A stretch of DNA of 64,000 bases from DATFRX01 sp035630615 (GTDB taxonomy: Bacteria > Actinomycetota > Actinomycetes > Propionibacteriales > Nocardioidaceae). Positions 34,348 to 43,308 of the stretch are shown piece by piece. The position numbers were made by a program, and so were the translations under genes. Positions within the stretch are counted from its first letter, which is position 1. Every line of letters starts with the position of its first letter. Where the stretch lies: positions 75,251 through 139,250 of the forward strand of contig DASQKI010000038.1 of the NCBI GenBank assembly GCA_035630615.1. Direction: 5' to 3'. The notes beneath the pieces are model-generated. The model saw only the letters and a program-made list of their open reading frames with translations. It ran no database searches and was not told the DNA's origin.

Positions 34348-36411
34348 GTGACAACCCTTGACACGGACACGCTGGCGATCAACACCATTCGAACCCTGTG
34401 CATGGACGCCATTCAGAAGGCGAACTCGGGACACCCCGGGACGCCGATGGGAGTGGCTCCCGTCGCGTACACCCTGTGGCAGCGTTTCCTGCGGTTCGAT
34501 CCGGACGAGCCGACATGGCCGAACCGCGATCGCTTCGTTCTCTCGGAGGGGCACGCCTCGGCGCTGCTCTGGTCGCTCCTGCATTTGAGCGGCGTGAAAA
34601 CCGTCGATCCCGACTACGAAGTGCTCGACAGGGCTGCGGTGACTCTGGCGGACCTCGAAACGTTCCGCCAGCTCGACTCGCACTGCCCGGGACACCCCGA
34701 GTACCGCTGGACCAGCGGCGTCGAGACGACCACCGGACCGCTCGGCCAGGGGGTGGCGACGTCGGTCGGCATGGCATTGGCCGGCCGGTGGCTCGCCGAG
34801 CGCTACAACCGCGACGGACTCACGGTCTTCGACTACGACGTGTATGCGCTCGCCGGTGACGGCTGCATGATGGAGGGTGTCTCCTCGGAGGCGGCGTCGC
34901 TGGCTGCTCACCTCGGCTTGTCGAACCTCTGCTGGATCTACGACTCCAACCGCGTGACGATCGAAGGCCACACCGACATCGCCTTCACCGAGGACGTGGC
35001 GGCCCGCTTCATCGCCTACGGCTGGAACGTCACCACCGTTGCCGACGCCAACGACATCGACGCCGTCGAGCGGGGGTTCCACTCCTTCAAGGCCGAGCGA
35101 CAGCGGCCCACCCTGGTGCTCGTCCACAGCCACATCGGCTACGGCTCGCCGGTCGAGGACACTCCCAAGGCGCATGGCACACCGTTCGGTGTGGAGGGAG
35201 TGAAGGAGACCAAGCGCTTCCTCGGCATGCCCGAGGACCTCGACTTCTTCGTCCCGGACGGCGTCTATACATCGTTCGCCGACGGCATCGGGGCGCGCGG
35301 CCGCGCGGCGCGGGAGCAGTGGGAGGCCACGTTCACCGACTACACCAAGGCCCATCCAGACTTGTCCGACGAGATCGAGCGGATGCAGCGGCGCGAGCTC
35401 CCTAAGGGCTGGGAGGCATCCCTGCCGACCTTCCCACCCGATGCCAAGGGCCTCGCCAGCCGTGACTCGTCCGGACAGGTGCTCAACGCCGTCGCCGAGT
35501 CGGTGCCGTGGCTGGTCGGCGGCTCGGCCGACCTGACGCCCTCGACCAAGACCCGCCTCGCGTTCGACGAGGCCGGCGACTTCCAGCGGGACCACTACGA
35601 AGGGCGGAACCTGCACTTCGGGATCCGGGAGCACGCGTCAGCCGCAATCGCCAACGGGATGGCGCTCACCAAGCTGCGTCCCTTCTGGTCGGGGTTCCTG
35701 ATCTTCTCCGACTACGCCCGAGGGGCGATCCGGCTGTCGGCGCTGATGGAGATCCCGGTCCTCCACATCTTCACCCACGACTCGATCGGTGTCGGCGAGG
35801 ACGGACCGACCCACCAGCCGGTCGAGCAGCTCATCTCGCTGCGGGCGGTGCCGGGTCTGCTCGTCTTCAGGCCCGCTGACGCGAACGAGGTGGTCGAGAC
35901 GTGGCGGATCGTCGCGGCGCTCAAACACGAGCCGGCGGCGCTGATCCTGTCGCGTCAGGCTCTGCCGACCCTTGACCGTAGCGCCATGGAACCGGCGTCC
36001 GGCGTGGCCAAGGGTGCGTACATCCTCGCGGAGGCCGACGACGGAACGCCGGAAGTGATCCTGCTGGCCACCGGCTCCGAGGTGCACCTCGCGCTCGCCG
36101 CCCGTGACGAGCTGCAGTCGGAGGGAATCCCCACCCGGGTGGTCAGCATGCCGTGTTGGGAGCTGTTCGACCGCCAGCCCGAGTCCTACCGCAACGAGGT
36201 GATCCCTCGCGCCGTGAAAGCTCGCGTCGCGATCGAGGAGGCATCCACGCTCGGCTGGGATCGGTACGTCGGCGACCACGGCGCGGTGGTCGGGATGCAC
36301 ACCTTCGGGGCGTCAGCGCCACTCAAGCAACTCCTCCGCAAGTTCGGCTTCACCCCCGACAAGGTGGCGGAGGTCGCGCGTGAGTGCGTCACCGCCGCGG
36401 CGCGGGACTGA
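34348..36411 (+). CDS. tkt: Transketolase
   Basis: The 687-residue thiamine diphosphate enzyme transfers two-carbon units among sugar phosphates. GHPGTPMG (His29), the ThDP motif ALAGDGCMMEGVSSEAASLAAHLGL (GDG at 170-172) and the pyrimidine-domain segments DLTPSTKT, GIREHASAAIANGMAL and DSIGVGEDGPTHQPVEQL are all present. The start is GTG 34348 with GGAGG eight bases upstream. It follows ppgK by 55 bp and precedes the transaldolase by 37 bp. Confidence 0.97.
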   Translation: MTTLDTDTLAINTIRTLCMDAIQKANSGHPGTPMGVAPVAYTLWQRFLRFDPDEPTWPNRDRFVLSEGHASALLWSLLHLSGVKTVDPDYEVLDRAAVTLADLETFRQLDSHCPGHPEYRWTSGVETTTGPLGQGVATSVGMALAGRWLAERYNRDGLTVFDYDVYALAGDGCMMEGVSSEAASLAAHLGLSNLCWIYDSNRVTIEGHTDIAFTEDVAARFIAYGWNVTTVADANDIDAVERGFHSFKAERQRPTLVLVHSHIGYGSPVEDTPKAHGTPFGVEGVKETKRFLGMPEDLDFFVPDGVYTSFADGIGARGRAAREQWEATFTDYTKAHPDLSDEIERMQRRELPKGWEASLPTFPPDAKGLASRDSSGQVLNAVAESVPWLVGGSADLTPSTKTRLAFDEAGDFQRDHYEGRNLHFGIREHASAAIANGMALTKLRPFWSGFLIFSDYARGAIRLSALMEIPVLHIFTHDSIGVGEDGPTHQPVEQLISLRAVPGLLVFRPADANEVVETWRIVAALKHEPAALILSRQALPTLDRSAMEPASGVAKGAYILAEADDGTPEVILLATGSEVHLALAARDELQSEGIPTRVVSMPCWELFDRQPESYRNEVIPRAVKARVAIEEASTLGWDRYVGDHGAVVGMHTFGASAPLKQLLRKFGFTPDKVAEVARECVTAAARD

Positions 36412-36448
36412 GACCACCACGCGGACAACGCAGATCGGACGGTAGACC

Positions 36449-37522
36449 GTGAAGGCCACCGAAGCCCTCCACGACCAAGGCCAGAGCCTCTGGCTCGACA
36501 ACATCACCCGCAGCATGCTCGACGATGGCACCATCAAGAAGTACGTCGACGCCTACACGGTGACGGGGCTCACCTCGAATCCCTCCATCTTCGACAAGGC
36601 GATCGGGTCGGGCGACTATGACGACGCCATCCGGGCCAAGTCCGGCGAGGGGTTGTCCAACGAGGAGCTCTTCTTCGAGCTCGCCATCGAGGACCTGCGC
36701 CGCGCCGCCGACCTATTCGCGAACATCCACGAGCGGACAGATCGCGTCGACGGCTGGGTGTCTTTGGAGGTGTCTCCACTGCTGGCCTACGACACGGCCA
36801 TGACGGTCGAGGCGGCCAAGCAGCTCCACGCCAGGGCGGAGCGGTCGAACCTGTTCATCAAGATCCCGGGCACACCCGAGGGGCTGCCGGCGATCACCGA
36901 GGCGATCGCTGCCGGCGTACCCGTGAATGTGACGCTCCTTTTCTCGGCCGACCACTACCGGGCGGCGGCGGATGCGTACCTGCAAGGCGTCGAGCGGCGC
37001 GTCAAGGACGGCCTCGACCCCGCCGTCGGCTCGGTCGCGTCCGTCTTCATGTCGCGCTGGGACGTCGCCGTCGCCAAGGACGTACCCGAGGACCTCGTCG
37101 GCAAGCTGGGCCTGGCGGTCGGACTCGACGTCTATCGCGCCTACCGGACGCTGATGGACTCGGACCGAGTGCAGAGGCTTCAGAACGACGGAGCGCGCAT
37201 GCAGCGACTGCTGTGGGCCAGCACCAAGACGAAGGACCCGAGCGCGTCCGACACGCTGTATGTGCATGGGCTCGCGGCGCCCTTCACCGTCAACACGATG
37301 CCGGACGACACTCTCGAGGCCTTCTTCGAGCACGGCGAAGTCGGCGACCCCATGCCGGCGGACGGCGCCGACGCGGACGAGCTGCTCGCCCGCTTCGAAG
37401 CTGCCGGCGTCGACGTCGCAGAACTGGCGGCCAAGCTGCAGCGCGACGGGGCGTCGTCGTTCGCGGCGGCGTGGAACGAGCTCATGGAACGAATCGATTC
37501 GAAGACTGCGGCACTGGCCTGA
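36449..37522 (+). CDS. tal: Transaldolase
   Basis: The 357-residue class I aldolase moves dihydroxyacetone units between sedoheptulose 7-phosphate and glyceraldehyde 3-phosphate. TGLTSNPSIFDKAI and NLFIKIPGTPEGLPAI (Lys138 forms the Schiff base) are diagnostic, and VNVTLLFSADHY and ASVFMSRWDVAV follow. Its length and sequence fit the actinobacterial long form. The start is GTG 36449. Confidence 0.95.
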   Translation: MKATEALHDQGQSLWLDNITRSMLDDGTIKKYVDAYTVTGLTSNPSIFDKAIGSGDYDDAIRAKSGEGLSNEELFFELAIEDLRRAADLFANIHERTDRVDGWVSLEVSPLLAYDTAMTVEAAKQLHARAERSNLFIKIPGTPEGLPAITEAIAAGVPVNVTLLFSADHYRAAADAYLQGVERRVKDGLDPAVGSVASVFMSRWDVAVAKDVPEDLVGKLGLAVGLDVYRAYRTLMDSDRVQRLQNDGARMQRLLWASTKTKDPSASDTLYVHGLAAPFTVNTMPDDTLEAFFEHGEVGDPMPADGADADELLARFEAAGVDVAELAAKLQRDGASSFAAAWNELMERIDSKTAALA

Positions 37523-37576
37523 TCGTCCGAGACAGCGCGGGCGGCAGCGCACGAATACGCCGGAGAGGAGACGAGG

Positions 37577-39208
37577 ATGGCGACACCCTTGCGGGAGCGG
37601 CCGGCCTTTGCGGCTTTGGCGAAACATCATTCGGAGCTGGAGGGCCGCCACCTACGCGACATTTTCAAAGACGACCCAACCCGCGGCGAGCGCCTGTCGG
37701 AATCGGCGGTGGGGCTGTACCTCGACTATTCGAAGAACCGCGTCACCGATGAAACCCTGGCGCTCCTGATCCAGCTGGCCGAGCAGTCCGACCTCGAGCG
37801 GCGACGCGACATGATGTTCGCCGGCGAACGGATCAACGTCTCGGAGAATCGCTCGGTGCTGCACGTCGCGCTGCGCATGCCGAAGGGCAGCTCACTCGTC
37901 GTCGAAGGCGTCGACGTGGTCGCCGAAGTGCACGACGTGTTGGACCGGATGGCTGTGCTGGCCAACTCGGTCAGGTCCGGCGAGTGGAAGGGGCACACCG
38001 GGAAGCCGATCCGCAACATCGTCAACATCGGGATCGGCGGATCGGACCTCGGCCCGGTCATGGCCTACGAGGCGCTGCGGCACTACACCCAACGCGATCT
38101 GACCTTTCGTTTCGTGTCCAACGTCGACTCGACCGACTTCGTCGAGGCCACCCGCGACCTTCAAGCCGAGGAGACGCTCTTCATCGTCTGCTCCAAGACG
38201 TTCGGAACCCTCGAGACGTTGACCAATGCGAAGTCGGCCCGCGAATGGACGCTCGCCCAACTCGGCGACGAGTCCGCCATCGCCAAGCACTTCGTCGCGG
38301 TGTCCACCAACGCCGAGAAGGCCTCCGAGTTCGGGATCGACACCGCCAAAATGTTCGGGTTCTGGGACTGGGTCGGAGGACGCTACTCGATGGACTCCGC
38401 CATCGGGCTCTCCACGATGATCGCCCTCGGTCCAGAGCGATTCCGCGAGCTGCTGGCCGGTTTCCACGCGATGGACGAGCATTTCCGCACCACTCCCCTC
38501 GCTCAGAACCTTCCCGTGGTGATGGGGCTGCTGGCGGTGTGGTACGTGGAGTTCTTCGGCTCGCAGTCGATCGGCGTGATGCCGTACGACCAGTACCTCA
38601 AGCGATTTCCTGCTTACTTGCAGCAACTCACCATGGAGTCGAACGGCAAGCACGTCACTCTCGACGGGTCTGCTGTCGACTACGACACAGGTCCGGTCTA
38701 CTGGGGCGAGCCCGGCACGAACGGCCAGCACAGTTTCTACCAGCTGATCCATCAGGGCACCCGGCTGATTCCGGTCGACCTGATCGGTTTCGGCAAGAGC
38801 CTCAACGAGCTCGGCGATCACCACGACATCCTGTCGTCCAACGTGTTCGCCCAGGCGCAAGCTCTCGCCTTCGGGAATACCGAGGAGGAGGTACGGGCCG
38901 AGGGGACCCCCGAAGCCGTCGTACCCCACCGGGTGATGGAGGGCAACCGTCCGACGAACGTCCTGCTCGCGGAAGTGCTGACACCGCATGTTCTCGGTGC
39001 GCTGGTTGCGCTCTACGAGCACAGCGTTTTCACCCAGGGCACGATCTGGGGCATCGACTCCTTCGACCAGTGGGGTGTCGAGCTCGGCAAGGTGCTGGCG
39101 GTCGCCATCATTCCGGAGCTGGTGAGCACAACCGAGCCGGAGCTTGACCATGACTCGTCGACGAATGCACTCATTCGCCGCTACCGGGCACTGAAGGAGG
39201 AGAGTTAG
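37577..39208 (+). CDS. pgi: Glucose-6-phosphate isomerase
   Basis: The 543-residue enzyme interconverts glucose 6-phosphate and fructose 6-phosphate. IVNIGIGGSDLGPVMAYEAL, SNVDSTDFVEATRDL, SKTFGTLETLTNAKSAREW, GGRYSMDSAIGLS and GIDSFDQWGVELGK are the expected signatures. ATG 37577 has GGAGACGAGG upstream. Its stop is immediately followed by the gnd ATG with no spacing. Confidence 0.96.
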   Translation: MATPLRERPAFAALAKHHSELEGRHLRDIFKDDPTRGERLSESAVGLYLDYSKNRVTDETLALLIQLAEQSDLERRRDMMFAGERINVSENRSVLHVALRMPKGSSLVVEGVDVVAEVHDVLDRMAVLANSVRSGEWKGHTGKPIRNIVNIGIGGSDLGPVMAYEALRHYTQRDLTFRFVSNVDSTDFVEATRDLQAEETLFIVCSKTFGTLETLTNAKSAREWTLAQLGDESAIAKHFVAVSTNAEKASEFGIDTAKMFGFWDWVGGRYSMDSAIGLSTMIALGPERFRELLAGFHAMDEHFRTTPLAQNLPVVMGLLAVWYVEFFGSQSIGVMPYDQYLKRFPAYLQQLTMESNGKHVTLDGSAVDYDTGPVYWGEPGTNGQHSFYQLIHQGTRLIPVDLIGFGKSLNELGDHHDILSSNVFAQAQALAFGNTEEEVRAEGTPEAVVPHRVMEGNRPTNVLLAEVLTPHVLGALVALYEHSVFTQGTIWGIDSFDQWGVELGKVLAVAIIPELVSTTEPELDHDSSTNALIRRYRALKEES

Positions 39209-40240
39209 ATGACAACTGATAGGTCGATGCAGCTCGGCATGGTCGGGCTGGGGCGGATGGGCGCCAACCTGGTGAGGCGTCTGATGCGCGACGGACACCG
39301 CTGTGTCGCGTTCGACGTGAACGCCGATGTCGTGAAGCAGCTCGAGACCGAAGGTGCGACGGGCTCGAGCTCGCTCGAGGAGTTCGTCTCCGAGCTGGAG
39401 AAGCCTCGCGCCGTGTGGCTGATGTTGCCCGCCGCGATTGTTGACCGCACCCTCGACGAGCTGGTCCCGCTCCTGGAGCCCGGCGACGTCGTGATCGACG
39501 GCGGCAACTCCTACTACCGCGACGACATCGCCCGCGCGAAGCGGCTGGCCGCCGAGCAGATTCACTACGTCGACTGCGGGACGAGCGGCGGCGTGTGGGG
39601 GCTCGAGCGCGGCTACTGCCTGATGATCGGCGGAGAGGACGCGGTGGTCGAGCGGCTCGATCCGATCTTCAAGACCATCGCGCCGGGAACGGGGAGCGCA
39701 GAGCCGACCCCTGGGCGGACGAAGCAGAACGGCACGGCACCCGACGGGTACCTGCGCTGCGGCCCGAACGGAGCAGGGCACTTCGTGAAGATGGTCCACA
39801 ACGGAGTCGAGTACGGGATGATGGCGGCCATCGCCGAGGGCCTCAGCATCATCAAGAACGCCGACGTCGGCAAGCGGACCCAGGAGATCGACGCGGAGAC
39901 CACGCCGTTGCGAGACCCCGAGGCCTACCAGTACGACATCGACGTCGGGGAGGTCGCCGAAGTATGGCGACGCGGCTCGGTCGTCGGGTCATGGCTGGTG
40001 GACCTCGCCGCCGACTCCTTCGCCCGCTCGCCCGATCTCGACGACTTCGCCGGCCGGGTTTCGGACTCCGGCGAGGGGCGCTGGACCGTCCTCGCCGCCG
40101 TCGACGAGGGCGTCCCGGCGTCCGTCATCACGACGGCGCTCCAGCAGCGCTTCGAGTCGCGAGGGCTCGGGGAGTTCACCGACAAGATCCTCTCCGCGAT
40201 GCGCAGCGAGTTCGGCGGGCACGCCGAGAAAAGCCAATAG
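39209..40240 (+). CDS. gnd: 6-phosphogluconate dehydrogenase, decarboxylating (short form)
   Basis: The 343-residue enzyme is the short Gnd type, about 130 residues shorter than the E. coli form. GMVGLGRMGANLVRRL is the nucleotide fold, VIDGGNSYYRDD and CGTSGGVWGLERGYCLMIGG bind substrate, and GHFVKMVHNGVEYGMM supplies the catalytic Lys194 and Asn198. It oxidises 6-phosphogluconate to ribulose 5-phosphate and CO2. Short-form enzymes are often NAD+-preferring. It starts one base after the pgi stop. Confidence 0.95.
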   Translation: MTTDRSMQLGMVGLGRMGANLVRRLMRDGHRCVAFDVNADVVKQLETEGATGSSSLEEFVSELEKPRAVWLMLPAAIVDRTLDELVPLLEPGDVVIDGGNSYYRDDIARAKRLAAEQIHYVDCGTSGGVWGLERGYCLMIGGEDAVVERLDPIFKTIAPGTGSAEPTPGRTKQNGTAPDGYLRCGPNGAGHFVKMVHNGVEYGMMAAIAEGLSIIKNADVGKRTQEIDAETTPLRDPEAYQYDIDVGEVAEVWRRGSVVGSWLVDLAADSFARSPDLDDFAGRVSDSGEGRWTVLAAVDEGVPASVITTALQQRFESRGLGEFTDKILSAMRSEFGGHAEKSQ

Positions 40241-40251
40241 GCGGCGGTGTT

Positions 40252-40908
40252 GTGAAGCACGTCCTCGAAACCCTGGCGGACCCGACCGCGGTCGCCCGGG
40301 CCGGGGCCGCCTTTGTGGCCGAGCAGGCGCGCCAGGCCGTGGAGAGCCGCGGTAGCTTCCATTTCGCCGTGAGCGGCGGACACACGCCGTGGGCGATGTT
40401 CGCCGAGCTGGCCGCCGAGACGGTGCCCTGGCAAGCGGTCGTCGTCTACCAGGTCGACGAACGGGTCGCCCCGGCCGACGACCCGGACCGCAACCTGCAC
40501 CACCTGCGCGAGGCGCTCGGCTCCGCCCCGGCTCGAGTGGAGGCGATGCCGGTCGAGGCCGACGACCTGGACAAGGCCGTAGACGCATACGCAGACTCGT
40601 TGCCCGAGCACTTCGACCTTGTCCACCTGGGACTCGGGCCGGACGGGCATACCGCGTCGCTGGTGCCAGGCGACCCGGTCCTCTCCGTCACCGATCGACT
40701 GGTCGCCCTGACGGGGCTCTACCAGGGCAGAAGGCGGATGACCCTGACCTATCCGGCGCTGGCTCGGGCACGTCATCTCCTCTGGCTGGTCACCGGGGAG
40801 GACAAGAAGGCACCCCTGGCTCAGCTCATGGCGGGCGATGCCTCCATTCCCGCCGGCCGCGTCGTGGCCGAAGCGTCCCTGGTGCTCGCCGACGCCGAGG
40901 CCGGTTAG
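40252..40908 (+). CDS. pgl: 6-phosphogluconolactonase
   Basis: The 218-residue SugarIsomerase/NagB-fold protein hydrolyses 6-phosphogluconolactone. FHFAVSGGHTPWAMFAEL, VYQVDERVAPADDPDRNLHHL, HLGLGPDGHTASLVPG and RRRMTLTYPALARARHLLWLVTG are the family motifs. GTG 40252 lies 11 bp after gnd. With zwf and gnd it completes the oxidative branch. Confidence 0.94.
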   Translation: MKHVLETLADPTAVARAGAAFVAEQARQAVESRGSFHFAVSGGHTPWAMFAELAAETVPWQAVVVYQVDERVAPADDPDRNLHHLREALGSAPARVEAMPVEADDLDKAVDAYADSLPEHFDLVHLGLGPDGHTASLVPGDPVLSVTDRLVALTGLYQGRRRMTLTYPALARARHLLWLVTGEDKKAPLAQLMAGDASIPAGRVVAEASLVLADAEAG

Positions 40909-40916
40909 GGGAAACG

Positions 40917-41558
40917 ATGGGTTCCAACGACGAGAAGAGGCTCGCGGCCGAGGCGGCCGCGGAGCTCGTGGAAGCCGGCATGACGGTAGGGCTCGGTAGC
41001 GGTTCGACCGTCGCCTTCCTCCTTCCCGCTCTCGCGCGCCGGTCGCTGGACATCCGCTGTGTCGCCACCTCGCCGCGCACGGAGTCCGCAGCCCGCCAGC
41101 TGGGCATCCGCGTCGAGCCGTTCGAGAAGATCGACCGGTCCGACATCGCCATCGACGGGGCGGACCAGATCGCGCCCGACGGCTGGCTGGTCAAGGGGGG
41201 CGGGGCCGCGCACACGAGAGAGAAGCTCGTCGCTGCGGCGGCGGACCGCTTCGTCGTCATCGCCGGCTCGTCGAAACCCGTGGACGCGATCAAAGCCCCG
41301 ATACCCCTCGAGCTGATGTCCTTCGGGTTGCTGGCGACGATTCACCGCATCGGGCCGGTCGCGGTGCGAGACGTTCCGCTCAGCCCCGACGGCGGCGTGA
41401 TCGCCGACTACGAGGGTCCGGTGGGAGATCCCGCTGAGCTCGCCGAGTGGCTGGCTTCGACACCAGGCGTCGTCGAAAACGGTTTGTTCCCGCCGGAGAT
41501 GGTGGCCACGGTGTTGGTCGCACACGGAGATTCGGTCCAGCGGAGGGACATCGGATGA
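40917..41558 (+). CDS. rpiA: Ribose-5-phosphate isomerase A
   Basis: The 213-residue enzyme interconverts ribulose 5-phosphate and ribose 5-phosphate. TVGLGSGSTVAFLLPAL (GSGST 27-31), IDGADQIAPDGWLVKGGGAAHTREK (Asp80, Asp83, Lys93, Glu102) and VVENGLFPPEMVATVLV match RpiA. ATG 40917 has AGGGGAA upstream, 8 bp after pgl. Its stop overlaps the next start (ATGA). Confidence 0.93.
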   Translation: MGSNDEKRLAAEAAAELVEAGMTVGLGSGSTVAFLLPALARRSLDIRCVATSPRTESAARQLGIRVEPFEKIDRSDIAIDGADQIAPDGWLVKGGGAAHTREKLVAAAADRFVVIAGSSKPVDAIKAPIPLELMSFGLLATIHRIGPVAVRDVPLSPDGGVIADYEGPVGDPAELAEWLASTPGVVENGLFPPEMVATVLVAHGDSVQRRDIG

Positions 41559-42457
41559 ATCTGGGATACGACAAACCCCTGTACCTGCTGGCCTTCGACC
41601 ATCGGGGCTCGTTCGAGCGCGACCTGTTCAACTCGTCGACGCCGATATCCGACGAGGTCCACGCCCGGATCGTCGACGCCAAGGAAGTGATCTATGAGGC
41701 GTTTGCTCTAGCGTTGACGCGGGGCGTCTCGGCCGATGCCGCGGGCATCCTGGTCGACGAGCAGTATGGCGCCGGCGTCGCCCGCAAGGCCCGTGGCGCC
41801 GGGAACGTACTGGCGATGCCCGTCGAGAAGTCCGGGCAGGCCGAGTTCGACTTCGAGTTCGCTGACGACTTCGGCTCACACATCGAGGAGTTCGATCCGA
41901 CGTTCGCGAAGGTGCTCGTCCGCTACAACCCCGACGGTGACGCCGCGCTGAACGCTCGGCAGGCCGAGCGCCTGAGCCGGCTCAGCAACTGGCTGCACGG
42001 TCGGGATCGCCGATTCCTGTTCGAGCTTCTCGTCCCGGCGACGACGGGTCAGCTGAGTGCCGCAGGCGGAGATCAGCGCCGCTACGACCGCGAGATCCGG
42101 CCCGACCTCGTCGTACGCGTGATCGAAGCGATGCAAGACCGCGGAGTGGAGCCTGACATCTGGAAGATCGAGGGCCTCGACTCTGCAGCGGCCTGCAGCC
42201 AGGTCGTGACCGCTGCACGACGCGACGGACGGGACGGCGTGTGCTGCATCGTCCTGGGACGGGGGGCGGACGAAGCCCAGGTGGTGGAGTGGCTCGGCAT
42301 CGCGGCGTCCGTTCCAGGATTCGACGGCTTCGCCATCGGCAGGACGCTGTGGGAGGAGCCGCTCATCGACCTGATCACGGGGAAGGTCGACCGAGGTGCC
42401 GCCGTCACCACCATCGCAGACCGCTACATCGAGGCCGTCGAGGGCTTCACAGCCTGA
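41555..42457 (+). CDS. DUF2090 / class I aldolase-like TIM barrel
   Basis: The 300-residue protein begins YLLAFDHRGSFERDLF. It contains GILVDEQYGAGVARKARGAG, FAKVLVRYNPDG, RFLFELLVPAT and DIWKIEGLDS. These match DUF2090, the domain fused to the kinase IolC in inositol catabolism, and the LacD-type tagatose-bisphosphate aldolases. Lys204 in DIWKIE is the probable Schiff-base residue. Its place among pentose phosphate genes suggests a sugar-phosphate aldolase, perhaps for fructose bisphosphate or a related ketose phosphate. The substrate is an inference. Confidence 0.75.
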   Translation: MNLGYDKPLYLLAFDHRGSFERDLFNSSTPISDEVHARIVDAKEVIYEAFALALTRGVSADAAGILVDEQYGAGVARKARGAGNVLAMPVEKSGQAEFDFEFADDFGSHIEEFDPTFAKVLVRYNPDGDAALNARQAERLSRLSNWLHGRDRRFLFELLVPATTGQLSAAGGDQRRYDREIRPDLVVRVIEAMQDRGVEPDIWKIEGLDSAAACSQVVTAARRDGRDGVCCIVLGRGADEAQVVEWLGIAASVPGFDGFAIGRTLWEEPLIDLITGKVDRGAAVTTIADRYIEAVEGFTA

Positions 42458-42485
42458 CCTCGGCCCATCAACCACGGAGGACGAC

Positions 42486-43292
42486 GTGCCAGGCAAACCG
42501 ATTCGACTGCTCCTCGCCGACGTTGACGGCACGCTCGTCGATCAAGACAAGCGGCTCACCGAAGGGGCTATCGCCGCGGTGAAGCGGTTGAACGACGCCG
42601 GGATCCTGTTCGCCTTGACCAGCGGACGGCCGCCGCGTGGCATGTCGATGCTCATCGACCCGCTGGAGATCACGACCCCGATCGCGGCGTTCAACGGTGG
42701 ACTCTTCGCCCACCCTGACATGACGGTGATCGAACAGCGGACCATTCCCGACGATCTGGTCCCGTCGGTGATCGCCCTGCTCGACGACCATGGGATCGAC
42801 GTCTGGGTCTACCGAGGCGCCGACTGGTTCGTTCAGGACGCGAAGGGACCTCACGTGGATCGGGAGGCGTGGACCGTGAAGTTCGACCCAACTCAGATCG
42901 ACGACTACTCGGCCGTCTTTGACGGCGTCGCCAAGGTGGTCGGCGTGAGCGACGACCACGACCGGGTCCAGGCGGCTGTCGATGCGGCCCGGCACCAGTT
43001 CGGCGATCACGTCTCGGCGGCTCGCTCCCAGCCCTACTACGCCGACATCACTCACCCCGCCGCCAACAAGGGAGGAGTGGTCCTCTATCTCTCCGAGCAG
43101 TACGGGATCAGCAGTGAGGAGATCGCCACGATCGGCGACATGCCGAACGACGTGCTCATGTTCGCCCATTCCGGACTGAGCATCGCGATGGGCAACGCAA
43201 GCCTCGAGGTGCAGCGCGCCGCGCGGCGGGTCACGACCTCCAACGGAGACGAGGGCTTCGCCAACGCAGTCGATCGCTACGTACTGGCATGA
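42486..43292 (+). CDS. HAD-superfamily phosphatase, Cof type
   Basis: The 268-residue protein has LLLADVDGTLVDQDKRL (nucleophile Asp12, Asp14), FALTSGRPPRGM, the C2-type cap and IATIGDMPNDVLMF (Asp218). Cof-type HAD enzymes dephosphorylate sugar phosphates or related metabolites. GTG 42486 has GGAGG upstream. It follows the DUF2090 gene by 28 bp and precedes zwf by 16 bp, so it may clear a misplaced sugar phosphate in this pathway. Confidence 0.85.
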   Translation: MPGKPIRLLLADVDGTLVDQDKRLTEGAIAAVKRLNDAGILFALTSGRPPRGMSMLIDPLEITTPIAAFNGGLFAHPDMTVIEQRTIPDDLVPSVIALLDDHGIDVWVYRGADWFVQDAKGPHVDREAWTVKFDPTQIDDYSAVFDGVAKVVGVSDDHDRVQAAVDAARHQFGDHVSAARSQPYYADITHPAANKGGVVLYLSEQYGISSEEIATIGDMPNDVLMFAHSGLSIAMGNASLEVQRAARRVTTSNGDEGFANAVDRYVLA

Positions 43293-43308
43293 CGGACAGG
43301 TGAGTCAC

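Noticed and set aside
37892..39799. Long open minus-strand frame opposite pgi and gnd
   Set aside because: It spans two confident plus-strand genes and reads as low-information antisense sequence.
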